From contig OX328111.1 of the NCBI GenBank assembly GCA_946811185.2, positions 40,412,388 to 40,476,387 of the forward strand: 64,000 nt of DNA. Reading direction: 5' to 3'. Below the pieces are notes generated by a model. It did not search any database and was not told the origin of the DNA. It saw only the letters and a list, made by a program, of their open reading frames with translations. Numbering within the stretch: position 1 is the stretch's first letter; every line of letters starts with the position of its first letter. The position numbers and the translations under genes are program-made. This DNA is from Hippopus hippopus (lineage: Eukaryota > Mollusca > Bivalvia > Cardiida > Cardiidae). This document shows, one piece after another, positions 39,851 through 50,519 of this stretch.

Positions 39851-40070
39851 CCCTTTACTACACAATGCTAGCTTTTAACCACCCTGGAAAAGAAGCCTTT
39901 TGAAAACATTGTGCAAAAAGGAGAAAATGCTGGTAACCAGCATTTTCTCCTTTTCCCACATTTTCTATCCTATCAAACACAAATTTTATTTTTTTTAGCC
40001 ACATTAAAATCGTCTGCAAATACTTTCGATTTGGACAGTGCTAAAATTTTGTCGTCTGGTAAAGGGTGAA
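39851..40070 (+). mobile_element. TTAA-type hairpin MITE in the fumarase 3' UTR
   Basis: TTAA at 39847-39850, hairpin core at 39900-39960, end 'gtcgtctggtaaagggtgaag' with a mutated right TTAA. It lies between the stop codon and the AATAAA cluster. Confidence 0.75.
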
Positions 40071-40097
40071 GCAACTGCTACATTTACTACAGTGCTT

Positions 40098-40313
40098 TAA
40101 CCCCTAACCACATAATCCCAAGTTTTTACGACCCTAGGGAAGAAGCCTCTTGAAAACATTGTAGGAAAAGGAGAAAATGCTAGTAACCAGCATTTTCTCC
40201 TTTTCCCACGTTTTCTTTCTTTTCATGGACAAAAATATGCTATCATTTGAATTTTCATATGTAAATTCCTTCAATATGGTCATTTCTAAAATTTTTGTGT
40301 TGTAAAGGGTTGA
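40098..40313 (+). mobile_element. TTAA-type hairpin MITE in the fumarase 3' UTR, second copy
   Basis: Starts 'ttaacccctaaccacataatcccaag' and ends 'tgttgtaaagggttgaa'. The hairpin is intact. Confidence 0.7.
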
Positions 40314-40428
40314 ATAAAGATCTCCTGCCATTAACTTCTGCTAGATGGCATTTGGGCATCTGATTTGGGCATTCTGGGTACAGAACCAGGCTACTTTTCA
40401 AAATGACAATCGTGACTTTGAATTTCAA

Positions 40429-40454
40429 AATAAAATAAACATTTACTTAATAAA
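40429..40454 (+). terminator. Cluster of AATAAA polyadenylation signals (fumarase 3' end)
   Basis: Three AATAAA hexamers at 40429, 40434 and 40449 lie about 0.7 kb after the fumarase stop. They are the most likely cleavage/polyadenylation signals. The 3' UTR so defined contains two hairpin MITEs. Confidence 0.5.
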
Positions 40455-40929
40455 GTGCTTACTGGTATGATTCATTCAGCTATGGTCAGCCAGCATGTTA
40501 CCTTTGCACCGGCCATTTATAAAAACACCCCCTACAGGCTTTGTTGACAGCTTCAATATAAGCCCATACACTCCTTGTCAATCAGTCTGTTGAAAAACCC
40601 TGCATGAATCTTGGTTTCCGTAAAGTCTATATTTAGAAACTGTATTTAAAGAGGTGCAGTAAAACAAGAGTATTTGTGAAAACTATTTTTCCTTTTGAAA
40701 TAATTGCATTTTCAAAATATTTGGAGCAAAAAGCAGGTTACATTTTTCACGGATGTATTGTTTATAGCCATTTTCTCCATTGCTACTTTATTAGCAGCAT
40801 AATAGTATCTTCTGTACAGGAGATAATTATGTGTTATAGCAGACAGGTCTAATATTCGAAGAATATGACATGCGCAGACAATGGATCTCGTGCAAGGCAA
40901 AAAAAGGGTCTGAAGGAAGTTTTGTTTTA

Positions 40930-41125
40930 GCCTTTACCAAACAATCCATTCTTTTAACAAGCCTTGAGAAAAGGGCTTTTGAAAACATGGTGGGAAAAGG
41001 AGAAACATTGTTTTATACCCTTTTAGAAACAAATTTCAGTTTCTGATTAAAATGTGTTTAGTCCATTGCAAATCCTATGAATTTTGACATGTCAAAATGT
41101 TTGTTGTTTGGAAAAGAGTTAAAGA
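40930..41125 (+). repeat. TTAA-type MITE, truncated hairpin
   Basis: caaacaatccattcttttaacaagcc, then the left arm only ('gggaaaaggagaaacattgttttataccc'), then the right flank. The right arm is largely deleted. Confidence 0.55.
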
Positions 41126-41316
41126 CTTAATTGTTGTATCATCATTTGAATTATGTATATTTGATTGATGTATGTATTAAGAAACAATTGATTGGAAGGT
41201 TTTAAGTATAATACAATGGCCTGAGAATGTGTGAAAGTGGAATATTGTCATGGTTCAAGTGTTGTGGCACCAGCTTTAATCATCTTGATGAATTTCTCTG
41301 AGGTTGAATGTAAATG

Positions 41317-41574
41317 AGCTATGCTCTGTGAAAAGGAGGATTAATGCATTTGCAAAGAGTATCGACCCAGGTCAGCCGGCGCAGGCTGACCGGAGCCAAA
41401 ACTTTTTGCTTTTGGTAAATTTTTCTACATGTTTAAGGACCAGTGTACCTCATGATTCAGTGGGTTGTTATACAAAACAGATTTTACAAAACTATTATAC
41501 TGTGATTAATTGCTTGGTATCATGCATCACAGAAAATTCATTAAGCCCCCTTTTGCCATAGAATGGCGCATATA
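41317..41574 (+). mobile_element. TIR element of the 'CCTGCGCAG-core' family, copy 2
   Basis: The ends atgagctatgctctgtgaaaaggaggattaatgcat and atgcatcacagaaaattcattaagcccccttttgccatagaatggcgcatat are imperfect inverted repeats. The core is GGTCAGCCGGCGCAGGCTGACC. Confidence 0.65.
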
Positions 41575-41850
41575 TATATATCAAGAAACTGACTGACAGA
41601 TGATTATATTCTGGATTTGACTCTTTAAAGAAAGACAGAAAATTAGACTTGTCTGTATTGAAAGTATTTTCAGTGCACAAAAATAATGGAGTACGCCTTT
41701 GAAAGGATAGAAAACGTTGTGGAAAAAGAATAAAATGCTGGTTACGAGCTTTTATGTAAAAGAAGTATGTGATAAGGTGATGATAAATTGTTTGAATTAT
41801 TTTTATCATGTTATTAAAATCATGTTAGAAATTGGACTTTTGTTTTTCCT

Positions 41851-42119
41851 ATATGGCCTTCAACACGCGAAAAAGGGCATTCGGACATTTGCGTAAAGTG
41901 TCGTTTCGGATCAGCCTGCGCAGTCCGCGCAGACTAATCTGAAAAGACACTTTCTGTTTTTATGTAATTTTCTGTTTTGTGCAAGTCTGCTGTAGCACAA
42001 AATCTAATGTAGTCGTAAAGTGCCATCTCGGATTAGCCTGCACGGACTACGCAGGCTGATCCGAGACGACACTTTATGCAAATGTACGAATGCCCCTTTT
42101 CGCGTGTTGCAAGCCATAT
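41851..42119. mobile_element. CACGCGAAAA-ended TIR element, 269 bp
   Basis: ATATGGCCTTCAACACGCGAAAA...GGCATTCGGACATTTGCGTAAAGTG at the left is mirrored on the right with about 45-bp arms. Each half contains a GATCAGCCTGCGCAG-type palindrome. Confidence 0.8.
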
Positions 42120-42429
42120 TGAAAACCCATTTTTTCATGTACATTCAGTGCCCATCATCTTGATAGCAAATACCCTTACTTACCCGAATCTACATCTGGG
42201 TTGAACAGCCTGTAATTCACCCTTTACTAAACACTCATGTGTTTTAACAACCCTAAGGAAGAAGGCTTTTAGAAACATTGTGGGAAAAAGGAGAAAACGC
42301 TGGTAACCAGCCAATGTGTGTTGTTTGGGCAGAGAATGATTAGTTACTGCCAATCTCGACATGGAGAGTAAAATACCAGTAAAGCACAATAAAAATTTGA
42401 TTGAATTATTGGTATGTACAGATTATTGA

Positions 42430-42660
42430 AAAATGTTTCTCCGAACTTTCCTAATTATTTCAGTCACATTTCGGTGGCCAGTGAACTATCAATGCTTTCC
42501 TTGATTTTCTTTCACCTGCATTTTGCAAAACAGTCCAACTAGCCACTGGCAGCTACTCCTTCCAACTAGCCACCGCCAGCTTTCCAACATAAATGTTGTC
42601 TAAACAATGTTCAGTGGTCAGAGAGGAATATATCCTGTCACAATCACTATCATCAAACCT
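42430..42660 (-). repeat. SINE-related fragment
   Basis: Minus-strand similarity to the SINE body: 'tcctctctgaccactgaacattgtttagac', 'gtggctagttgg' and 'ggccaccgaaatgtgactgaaataat'. The middle is duplicated and rearranged. Confidence 0.45.
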
Positions 42661-42665
42661 TGTAA

Positions 42666-43096
42666 ACTCTTTCCATACCATAGACGACACCAGAAGCTTT
42701 TGTGGACAATGCAGATCAAGATCAGACTGCAAAGAATGTGCAGTCTGATCTCTGATCTACACTGTCCACTGCCATATTCCAGATTATGACCAAACTGTCT
42801 CTTGATCTTGCAGAGGAAATGTATTTTTAGCCTTTGAGAAAGTGCAATTTATTTAACCCTTTACCATACAATGCTGACTTTTAACGACCCTGGGAAAGAA
42901 GCCTTTTGAAACCATTTTGGGAAAAGGAGAAAATGCTGGTAACCAGCATTTTCTCCTTTTCCCACAATGTTTTCTACCCTATTAACAAAAACATGCACTA
43001 TTTGAGCCACATTGAAATTGTCATCTGCAAATACTTTCAATTTGGACAAGGCTAAAATTTTGTCATCGGGTAAAGGGTTTATCAGTAGTGAAAGAG
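42666..43096 (+). mobile_element. Second-family TTAA MITE carrying a nested first-family MITE
   Basis: Matches the element at 36591-36795 along its length, including 'ccataccatag(a/c)gacaccagaagcttttgtgga', but is split near its right end by the hairpin MITE at 42857-43076. The right TTAA is at 43097-43100. Confidence 0.78.
42857..43076 (+). mobile_element. TTAA-type hairpin MITE nested in the previous element
   Basis: TTAA at 42853-42856, full hairpin, end 'gtcatcgggtaaaggg' followed by TTTA. The uninterrupted relative at 36591-36795 shows the empty site. Confidence 0.85.
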
Positions 43097-43109
43097 TTAA
43101 GAATTTTGC

Positions 43110-43910
43110 TGAGCTTGGAATCTGATTTATGTCCCCCGGATTACAAGCCGTGTTCTTAAATGACTGAGCTACCAGGCTAGGCCAGACAATTTTGAAGTCA
43201 CCCTTGTAAAATATACACTATCAACCAGAATTGAGGTCTAATGTGATACATGAAGACATGTTAAACTATTGTGGCATAGGGAGATGCTGATCATTCTCAC
43301 AAAAGTTCTACTTCAAGTTGAAAGGTCATTTTTGGAAAGTAATGAATACAATCATATATCAGTGTTTGAATTCTTGCATGTTTGAATGTACATGAGGTTA
43401 TAATGTAGTTTTGTGACCTTTATGGAACATGTATACATGTACTAAATAAATCTTGTGTATTACCGTCTTGAGGAAGAAGGCTCAAAAAAACAGACTGAAG
43501 GAAAAGACGAAAATGCTGGATACCAGTATTTTCTCCTTTTCCTATAATGTTTCTATCCCTTCAAAGATGAATAACATTTGTCACATGTATCTGCAATTGC
43601 TTTCCGTCAGAACAAGTCTAAAGTTTTGTTGTTTGGCAAAAAGTTAAATGGCTGGTAATGTAAGGGGTACTAAATATACCCACTGAAGATAGATGAGGGG
43701 AGAAGATAAACACATCTACATGTATTTAAAACATCAAAACTATACATAAATATATATTTTATACAAAACTGATTTTTCACATTATTTCTACTGTAGCATT
43801 TGCCTTATTTTTGTTAAACTTATGTACACTCATACATCAGATTTTTAGACAACAATCCAAAGCATGAAAAGAATATAATACAGATAAGTATGCCAGATGA
43901 ATGCAACATC
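43110..43910. other. Intergenic, one MITE copy, otherwise unique
   Basis: A hairpin MITE copy spans about 43460-43648 (core 'gacgaaaatgctggataccagtattttctccttt'). No gene was seen. Confidence 0.5.
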
Positions 43911-44217
43911 TTTAACCCTCCACCAAACAATCCTGTATTTATATTACCCTGAGAAAGCTTTTGAAAATATTGTATGAAAAAAAGAAAACATTGAAACCAA
44001 CTTTTCCTGCAATGTTTTCTCCCTTTTCAAAGAATATTTGAGGAACATTTGTCATCAGCATTCCATATTGCAAAGTCTAAAATTTTGTTGTCTAAGTTAA
44101 AGTATTCTTACAGGAAATGCTATGAAATGGAGAAAAAAGGAAACAAGGCCAAAGCCTGGGAAATCAAAGTTAAGAGAGCAAATATCTTAGTGGTTTTTGG
44201 AAGCAAAGAATATTTAA

Positions 44218-44420
44218 CCCTTTCCCTAATGGCAAATTTTGGACCAGACCAAATTGAAAACATTTTGCAGATGACAAATTAACAGTTGCTAAAAAGATGA
44301 TTTTTCTGTATGATAGGATAGAAAACATTGTGGGAAAAGGAGAAAATGCTGGTTACCAGCATTTTCTCCTTTTCCCACAATGTTTTCAAAAGGCTTCTAT
44401 TCCCGATTGTTTGGGAAAGG
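44218..44420 (-). mobile_element. TTAA-type hairpin MITE with perfect 65-bp palindrome
   Basis: TTAA at 44214-44217 and 44421-44424. The palindrome at 44322-44386 is perfect: two 32-nt arms around a single T. Confidence 0.9.
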
Positions 44421-44473
44421 GTTAAGAAACGAAGGATTTTTCTGTATTTTCAATCAAAGCAGAGTAAACAATA

Positions 44474-45490
44474 GAGGCCCTTGAGGGCCTGAATCACTAT
44501 ACCGGCTGTGATTTTGCTTATTTTCTAGCATACATCACTAATTCACGAGGCAAAAAGGAAAAAAAAAACATATATGCACACATAAAAAAAAAAAAAAAAA
44601 AAGGGGGGGGGGGTGTGTTGCAACTGGGCTTGAACCCACTTAGACAGCAGAATAAGTAGGCATGGAGAATTAAACAAATAGTGAAATAATCACAGTACAA
44701 GTTCTCAAAAACACTTATTTGGAATGCAGTCAAATATGATACGGTTTTAGTACTCATTGTATTAAACAATCTCTGCAATTTTTTAAAAAATTCGACCACA
44801 ATAGTATGGACTTTGTTGAGTAAACAAGACTAAGTCATCAAATGGCTGCTTTTTCTACACCAGTTGCTGGATTTTCATTTTCAATCCCTTGATGATACTT
44901 GTAAATGATCTTTGTAAGTTTCAAAAGAATTTGAAAAAAAAAAAAAATGTTGACTTAGTTGTGTAAACAAGAAATGCAAATTTTCAACTTTAAATTTTCC
45001 CCCTTACTGATTGTCGAATTTGTTGCAAAAAAAAAGGTACAAGCTATTGATAATAAAGAGAAACTGTGCATGTTTAACAAAAACTGACCACAAATGCAGA
45101 CTTTATCATGTGAACAGGAACTGCAAATTTTCAATTTTTAATGGCTACTTTTCCCTTACTAGTGATCAAATTTTTTTCAAAATCAATAAGATTCCATCCC
45201 TTGATGATATATAGAAACTGTACAAGTTTAGCAAAAATCCAACCACAAACACAGACTTTGTCACATAAAAAAGAAATTTAAAGTTTCAACTTTAAATGGC
45301 TATTTTTTTTCCTTTCTAATTGTCAGATTTGTTTCAAAATCAATACGGTTCAAGCTATTGATGATATAAAAACAAAACTGAGAAAGTTTCACAACAAAAT
45401 TAATGTGACTTTATCATGTAAATAAGAAAAAGACTAACAGAACAGACAGACATACAACAGAAACCACACCCTGACATAAGCTCTGATGGC
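44474..45490. repeat. Tandem array of a 145-155-bp unit
   Basis: The phrase 'gactt(t/a)(g/a)t...gt(a/g)aaca' recurs at 44809, 44952, 45099, 45253 and 45408, spaced 143, 147, 154 and 155 bp. The shared unit contains 'aatggcta(c/t)ttttt', 'tgtttcaaaatcaata', 'cttgatgatat'. The array is preceded by the GGCCCTTGAGGGCC palindrome at about 44477. Confidence 0.75.
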
Positions 45491-45589
45491 CTTTGACCAG
45501 TAAAGCTACAAAACCAACTAGATTTGCAGATTTTGTTTTTCATCATAAAACACTTTGCAGATTTTAATGCACAGTACACTGATTTACCA

Positions 45590-46050
45590 GAGGACAAAAT
45601 TTTAGTTCTATATTGACAGCATTTGTAGATGCTCAAATAAGAGGATTTGTCTGAAAGGAAAGAAAACATTTGGGGAAAGGAGAAAATGCTGATTACCAGC
45701 ATTAAAACTTCTTCTACAATTTTTTCAGAAGCCCTCCAACTCAAAGTTATTAAAATATATGATTGGTAAAAGGCAAAAAGTCAGTAAACAATAACAATAG
45801 AAAGCTATTGAAGTCTGGCTGAAAATACAAAGAGCTTCAAGGTATATGTTCGTAATTACCAATAATATTACGTTGAAATACTGATATAACTATAACCTAC
45901 ACATTTCCTCAAACAGACGACATTTGCAGTCTGGCAGCGAGCCATTTAAGAAATCACTATGGAAAAAAGAGAACTTGTAACAAGCAATTTCTCTTTTCAC
46001 CATAGTCTTTTCATGTGTATACGTATACACATGTATTTTACACGTGTAGT
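45590..46050. repeat. Degenerate MITE and short palindromic copies
   Basis: A reverse MITE remnant spans 45590-45770. A diverged palindrome 'aaatcactatggaaaaaagagaactt...tttctcttttcaccatagtc' lies at 45952-46010. Confidence 0.45.
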
Positions 46051-46177
46051 TTTCCCCAATGGCCATTTGGTGTGATCTTGTTTTGTGCCAGCTTGACCTA
46101 CATCAGTCACCAATGGGTCAGAATTATCCACCTTCTAGGTATAACACATTGTAAAGCATATTTTTGTATATGAAACT

Positions 46178-46431
46178 TTACAAGTTCTCCTTGTCTTTCA
46201 CAATGTTATATCTCGATGTTGTAGATTCAAGTCCACAATTACGCTTGAAGTCAATATCTTTAATCTGCTTTCTTTGCACCATCTGTAGAGGTGAGTCTGT
46301 ATTGACACTTCTGGTGGAAAGCGGTGATCTCATGGCAGTTTCAAGTGGATGCGACTTCTTTCTGGATGGAAACAGTTCTTTTGGCTGAGTTGATCTTGGT
46401 TTCGGCTTTTTCGCCTTGATCTTTTCTTTGT
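46178..46431 (-). CDS. CDCA3: CDCA3-like terminal coding exon 3
   Basis: The acceptor is TACTGTCTGCAG. The exon has 84 codons to TAA. It encodes a lysine-rich stretch, RSPLSTRS and the C-terminal DKENL with the KEN degron. Confidence 0.85.
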
Positions 46432-49400
46432 CTGCAGACAGTAAAAAATTTTAGTGACTTAACTCTTTTATCAGATGACAAAATTCTCAAGACTAGACCA
46501 AATTGAAAGAATTGCAGAAGATGTATCACTGAAGGCTCAAATAATGGTAAAAAGTGGTTTAATGCATCTGCAGAAAATATGGAACCAGGTCAGCCTATGC
46601 AAACGGAGTCAAAACTTTGCTATTGGTCAATTTTATGCATGTCAAAGGACCAGTCTACAACATGACTCAGCCATTAACACTTTACCACACAATCCCGAGT
46701 TTTAACAACCCTAAAAGGCAAGACTTTTGAAAACACTGTGGGAAAAGGAGAAAATGCTGGTAACCAGCATTTTCTCCTTTTCCCACAATGTTTTCTTACC
46801 TTTCAGAGACAAATTCCATCTTTGAGCCTTATTCTATTTGACGTCTGCAAATGCGTTGAATTTGGACCCGTTTAAAATTTTGTCGTCTGGGAAAGGGTTA
46901 TACAAAATGGATTGTATGGATTCATCATTATGTGATGACTTGCTTTATATAATGCATCAGAGAGATGCCATAGCACCACTCATTTATTTAGGACTTCAAA
47001 GGTTAACAGAAAATGTCAGTTTTTGTAGATTTCACAAGTTTCTGTGCCTAACCCTTTACAAGGCGACAAAATTTTGACTTGTCCAAACTGAAATCATTTG
47101 CAGATGACAAATTTATTTTGACTCAAACAATGAAATTTGTCTTTGAAAGGGTTAAAACATAAGTAGGAAAAGGAGAAAATGCTGATAACCAGCATTTTCT
47201 CCTTTTCCCACATTGTTTTTTACAAATCTTTTTTCCTCAGGGTTGCTTAAACTAGGGATCATGTGGTAAAAGGTTACAGGAAAGAAGGACGAGATGAAAA
47301 GACATACAGAACTTTTCACAGAGGGTAAATCTTTTGTCCTCTCTCATGGTATCAGGACGGGACTAAACATACCCTAGTACCCATAATTCAGTTAATACTC
47401 ATGTGAGTGCCAACACCGCCTGGAGTTACTTCATTTTCAGTGAAAATTCTAACTCTAAAAAGGGACATAACTGTGTCAAAATATTTTGAAGATATCTGTC
47501 CTTGTTGTATGGGTTTCCCTTTTGATGTTTCATACTTGACCTAGTTTGAAGTAAATAGGTTCAGTAATAATATAGATATGATAAAATGTCAAAGTTTTTG
47601 CACCACGACAATGCAGACAACCTTGACACCAGAGCTACGACAATACCTCAACGTTTTCTTGGAAAACAGCCAAGCTAAAAAGAATTTACCAGTGGGTTCA
47701 TCCACAAAAGGCACAAGTCTCGTTGATTCACTTGTGGGGAAATCCTCCAAGCTGATATTCTCAATCCCCGTCACACCAAGCAGTTCTATTGTCTGAGCTT
47801 GCTCCTCCTCTTGTACTTGATCTCCCCCTGTATCATCATCTAGATCTAGTATTGGCACTTCAAGGGCCTCTTTGCCTTGCTTTGCTAAATATGCAACATG
47901 ACTTAAATTAATATTAACTTGTATAACTTCAGAGATTTTTTACAGACCCTTATAGAATTAATGCAGAAGAAGTTCAAATATATAAGCCATGTTCTGTGAT
48001 GGGGATTTAATGCATCCACAAAAAGTATCAACCCAGGTCAGCCTGCGCAATCCGCAAAGGATTACCTGGGTCTAAACTTTTTGTTATAATTTTCTGCATG
48101 TGGAAGGATCACTCTACCTCATGATTCAGCCGGTGGTTAGACAAAATGGATTTTATGGATACATAATCATGAGATGACTTGGCCGGTATAATGCATGACA
48201 GAGATGCATTAAACCCCCTTTTGACATGTGTGACTCACATTCATTGCATCATGGAACTGTAATATGCACATTGTTGCTGAATTTCTATCATGTAATGCAT
48301 AAAGTTATCAATGCATCAGGTGTCTTTTCCCTCACCCTCTACCACATTATCCCAACTGTTAACAACCGGAGAAATATGACTTTCGAACACATTGTGGTGA
48401 AAGGAGAAAATGCTGGTGACCAGCATTTTCTCTTTTTCCCAAAATGTTTCCTATCCTTTCAAAAACAGAAATAACCATTTGAACTGCATTTAATTTGTCA
48501 TCTGCAATGCTTGAAATTTGGTTGAGTTAAAAAAAATCGTCATTTGGTACAGAGTTATATGTAATAACATTTTGCAAAAATTAGTCAAAAAAGGTAAGTT
48601 TTTTTTCTGTATTTTCTTTATCCTTTGCCAAAAACTGGTGAATATTTATGAGAGGATTATTGATCTACCAATTTATAACAATCTAAGCAGACAGCAAAAA
48701 GAAAAAAAAATCCTGTTTCACAATAATTATACAAAATAAATAAGATCAATCCTTTACCAAACAATCCTGAAATTTAATGCCCCTGAGAAAGATAGCTTTA
48801 GAAAACAACGTGGAAAAAGGATAAAAACCTAGTAGCCAGCATTTTCTCCTTTTCCCACAATATTTTCTACCCTTCCAAAAACTAATTTCAACTTTTGGGT
48901 TACATTTATTTTGCCATCTGCAAAGGCTTTCAAATTAGAAAATTCTAAAACTTTGATGTTTGGTAGAAAAAAGTGTATAGTCTTTTGAAGAGATGCAGGT
49001 AATATCAAATATTTTCAAGAATGCCGTTTTGCAGCTTTGCATAGTGGAGTAGCATACAGACAGTAAAAACACAAGTTAAATATATTGGTTCTTTACCACA
49101 CAAGAAAAATGTAGACTGTCCAAACTGAAAACATTTGCTGACGACAATTTACATTTGGCTGAAAAAATGGAATTTGTCTTTGTAAGAGTAGAAAGCACTG
49201 TGGGAAAAGGAGAAAATGCTGGTAACAAGCATTTTCTCCTTTTCCCACAATATTTTCAAAAGACTTCTTCCTGGGGTTTGTTTACCTTGTGCTAAAAGAG
49301 ACAGTGGGGTTCGCACTATTCCCACTGTAGGCGATCGTGGATCCAGATCATCCAGTGCGTACTCAGGCGTCTTGTCCACCACAATAGGTGTCCTGGATAT

Positions 49401-49487
49401 GTCACATGATGGAGATCGAGGGTCTATGTTCAAGACACGTCGTGGTGGAGTGGCTTGTGCTGTTTCATGGCTATTCGATGCACCCAT
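46178..49487 (-). CDS. CDCA3: CDCA3 (Tome-1)-like cell-division-cycle-associated protein, three exons
   Basis: The minus-strand exons are 49487-49286, 47884-47690 and 46431-46178. The phases agree (1, 1) and yield 216 residues (human CDCA3 is about 268). The protein starts MGASNS, an N-myristoylation-type Met-Gly...Ser like vertebrate CDCA3. It then has two DPRSP...RTP motifs (22-34 and 49-61), the second reading DPRSPTVGIVRTP, the family signature. A middle acidic region follows, then a basic region with RSPL (167-170) and KEN (213-215) at the very C-terminus. In vertebrates CDCA3/Tome-1 is an APC/C-Cdh1 substrate linked to mitotic entry through Wee1 turnover, and the KEN box fits that. A TTTATTTAG acceptor lies before the start codon, implying an upstream non-coding exon. 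Confidence 0.85.
46678..46894 (+). mobile_element. TTAA-type hairpin MITE in CDCA3-like intron 2
   Basis: TTAA at 46674-46677, full hairpin near 46735-46795, right end 'gtcgtctgggaaagggttat'. It is inserted at the truncated end of a 'CCTGCGCAG-core' element. Confidence 0.8.
47047..47275 (-). mobile_element. TTAA-type hairpin MITE
   Basis: Runs from 'ctaaccctttacaaggcgacaaaattttgacttgtcc' to 'agggatcatgtggtaaaaggtta'. The hairpin is intact. Confidence 0.7.
47690..47884 (-). CDS. CDCA3: CDCA3-like coding exon 2
   Basis: The acceptor is CATATTTAG and the donor GTAAAT. The exon has 195 nt with phase 1 in and out. It encodes an acidic low-complexity region (LDLDDD, QEEEQAQ) followed by ISLEDFP. 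Confidence 0.8.
47988..48232 (+). mobile_element. TIR element of the 'CCTGCGCAG-core' family, copy 3
   Basis: Begins 'gccatgttctgtgatggggatttaatgcatcc', core CAGGTCAGCCTGCGCAATCC, ends 'gatgcattaaacccccttttgacatgtgtgactca'. Confidence 0.6.
48330..48975 (+). repeat. Two TTAA-type MITE copies in CDCA3-like intron 1
   Basis: Forward copies at about 48330-48557 and 48750-48972, both with recognisable hairpins (near 48395 and 48825). Confidence 0.65.
49090..49276 (-). mobile_element. Truncated TTAA-type MITE abutting the CDCA3-like exon 1 donor
   Basis: Left end 'ctttaccacacaagaaaaatgtagactgtcc', full hairpin at 49191-49258, then truncated at 'ttcaaaagacttcttcctgggg', about 10 bp from the splice donor at 49284-49285. 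Confidence 0.75.
49286..49487 (-). CDS. CDCA3: CDCA3-like coding exon 1
   Basis: The exon has 67 codons plus one base from ATG to a GTAAAC donor. It holds both DPRSP motifs. A truncated hairpin MITE ends about 10 bp beyond the donor. Confidence 0.85.
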
Positions 49488-49635
49488 GGTTGTCGTTCTT
49501 ACTGTTCCTAAATAAAAAGTAATTTTTGAAATGATTTCTTTAGTATAAGCTTACAGCAATAAATTTTCAGCATAGAAAAGGTAATAAAAGCTAAGGAAAA
49601 TGGAAATTATAAGTTTAATTGTAGTTTAAGCTTAA

Positions 49636-49852
49636 CCCTTTGCCACACAACTCTATTATTTATGAAACCTGATAAGTTTTTTAAAACATGGTGGAAAAAG
49701 GATTAACATGCATGTGACCAGCATTATCTCCTTTTCCCACAATGTTTTCTATCCTTTCTAGACCAGTTCCCATTATCAGTTCCATGTTTGATATGTTTTC
49801 TGCATGCATTTACAATTGGAATGAGAGTAAAATTTTGTTGTCTGGTGAGGAG
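49636..49852 (+). mobile_element. TTAA-type hairpin MITE, clean ends
   Basis: TTAA at 49632-49635 and 49853-49856. The hairpin is diverged. A minus-strand SINE fragment follows at 49876-49945. Confidence 0.75.
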
Positions 49853-50148
49853 TTAACTCTTTCAAATTCAAAACCTCCACAGATGTCAGTGCACTTATGC
49901 ATCTGTTTCCTAGCTTTCTCACACCAGTGCTGACACAACTTTTGGGTCAACGGCACTTCAGCGGACACATAAGTACTGAGATACACAAATAATTATAAAT
50001 CAGTATTTGATTACTACTTGGGGGCTGCTGCCCCCACACCCCTGCTTATTTTCAGGTTAAAAGTCCCGTGTCAAATCCAATTGGTAACAAATAATGCGCA
50101 GATGTTATTGACAATAAAACAAAATGGCCAAAGTGGTAGGTTATTATG

Positions 50149-50246
50149 TACCTTCAGTCTGAAGGGTTGTTCCGATGTTATTTTTGTGATTGTGTCTCCT
50201 CACAATCACAAAAGTAACATCGGAGCAACCCTTCTGACTGAAGGTA
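50149..50246. repeat. 98-bp palindrome (47-bp arms)
   Basis: TACCTTCAGTCTGAAGGGTTGTTCCGATG... is mirrored by ...CATCGGAGCAACCCTTCTGACTGAAGGTA, with the loop near 50197. The arms differ at only a few bases. Confidence 0.8.
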
Positions 50247-50519
50247 GTTGTAATTTGATAATAAAAAAAAAGTTCTGTCAAGGTGGAAGTTCCATGGCTT
50301 TAGGGAGACTTTGTTGAAACAACTTGTGAGAATGTGCTCTTATTGAATGATGAACTAAAATTTGAATGGTAACCAAAAGTGGAACGCTCTGACAATCGTT
50401 ATGACTGTTAATTCGTAAACCCTTCTTTGAAAACGTTTTAGAAGATTAGCCAAAGCTGTTGGTAAGAGAAGGAAGTATGTCAAAATAAGTTATTGGCTCA
50501 AACTTTTGAAATTTGGGCA

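Noticed and set aside
44049..44282. Plus-strand exon with KCYEMEKKGNKAKAWEIKVKR
   Set aside because: An acceptor-like CTTACAG precedes it, but the frame runs into a hairpin MITE and no donor or neighbouring exon was found.
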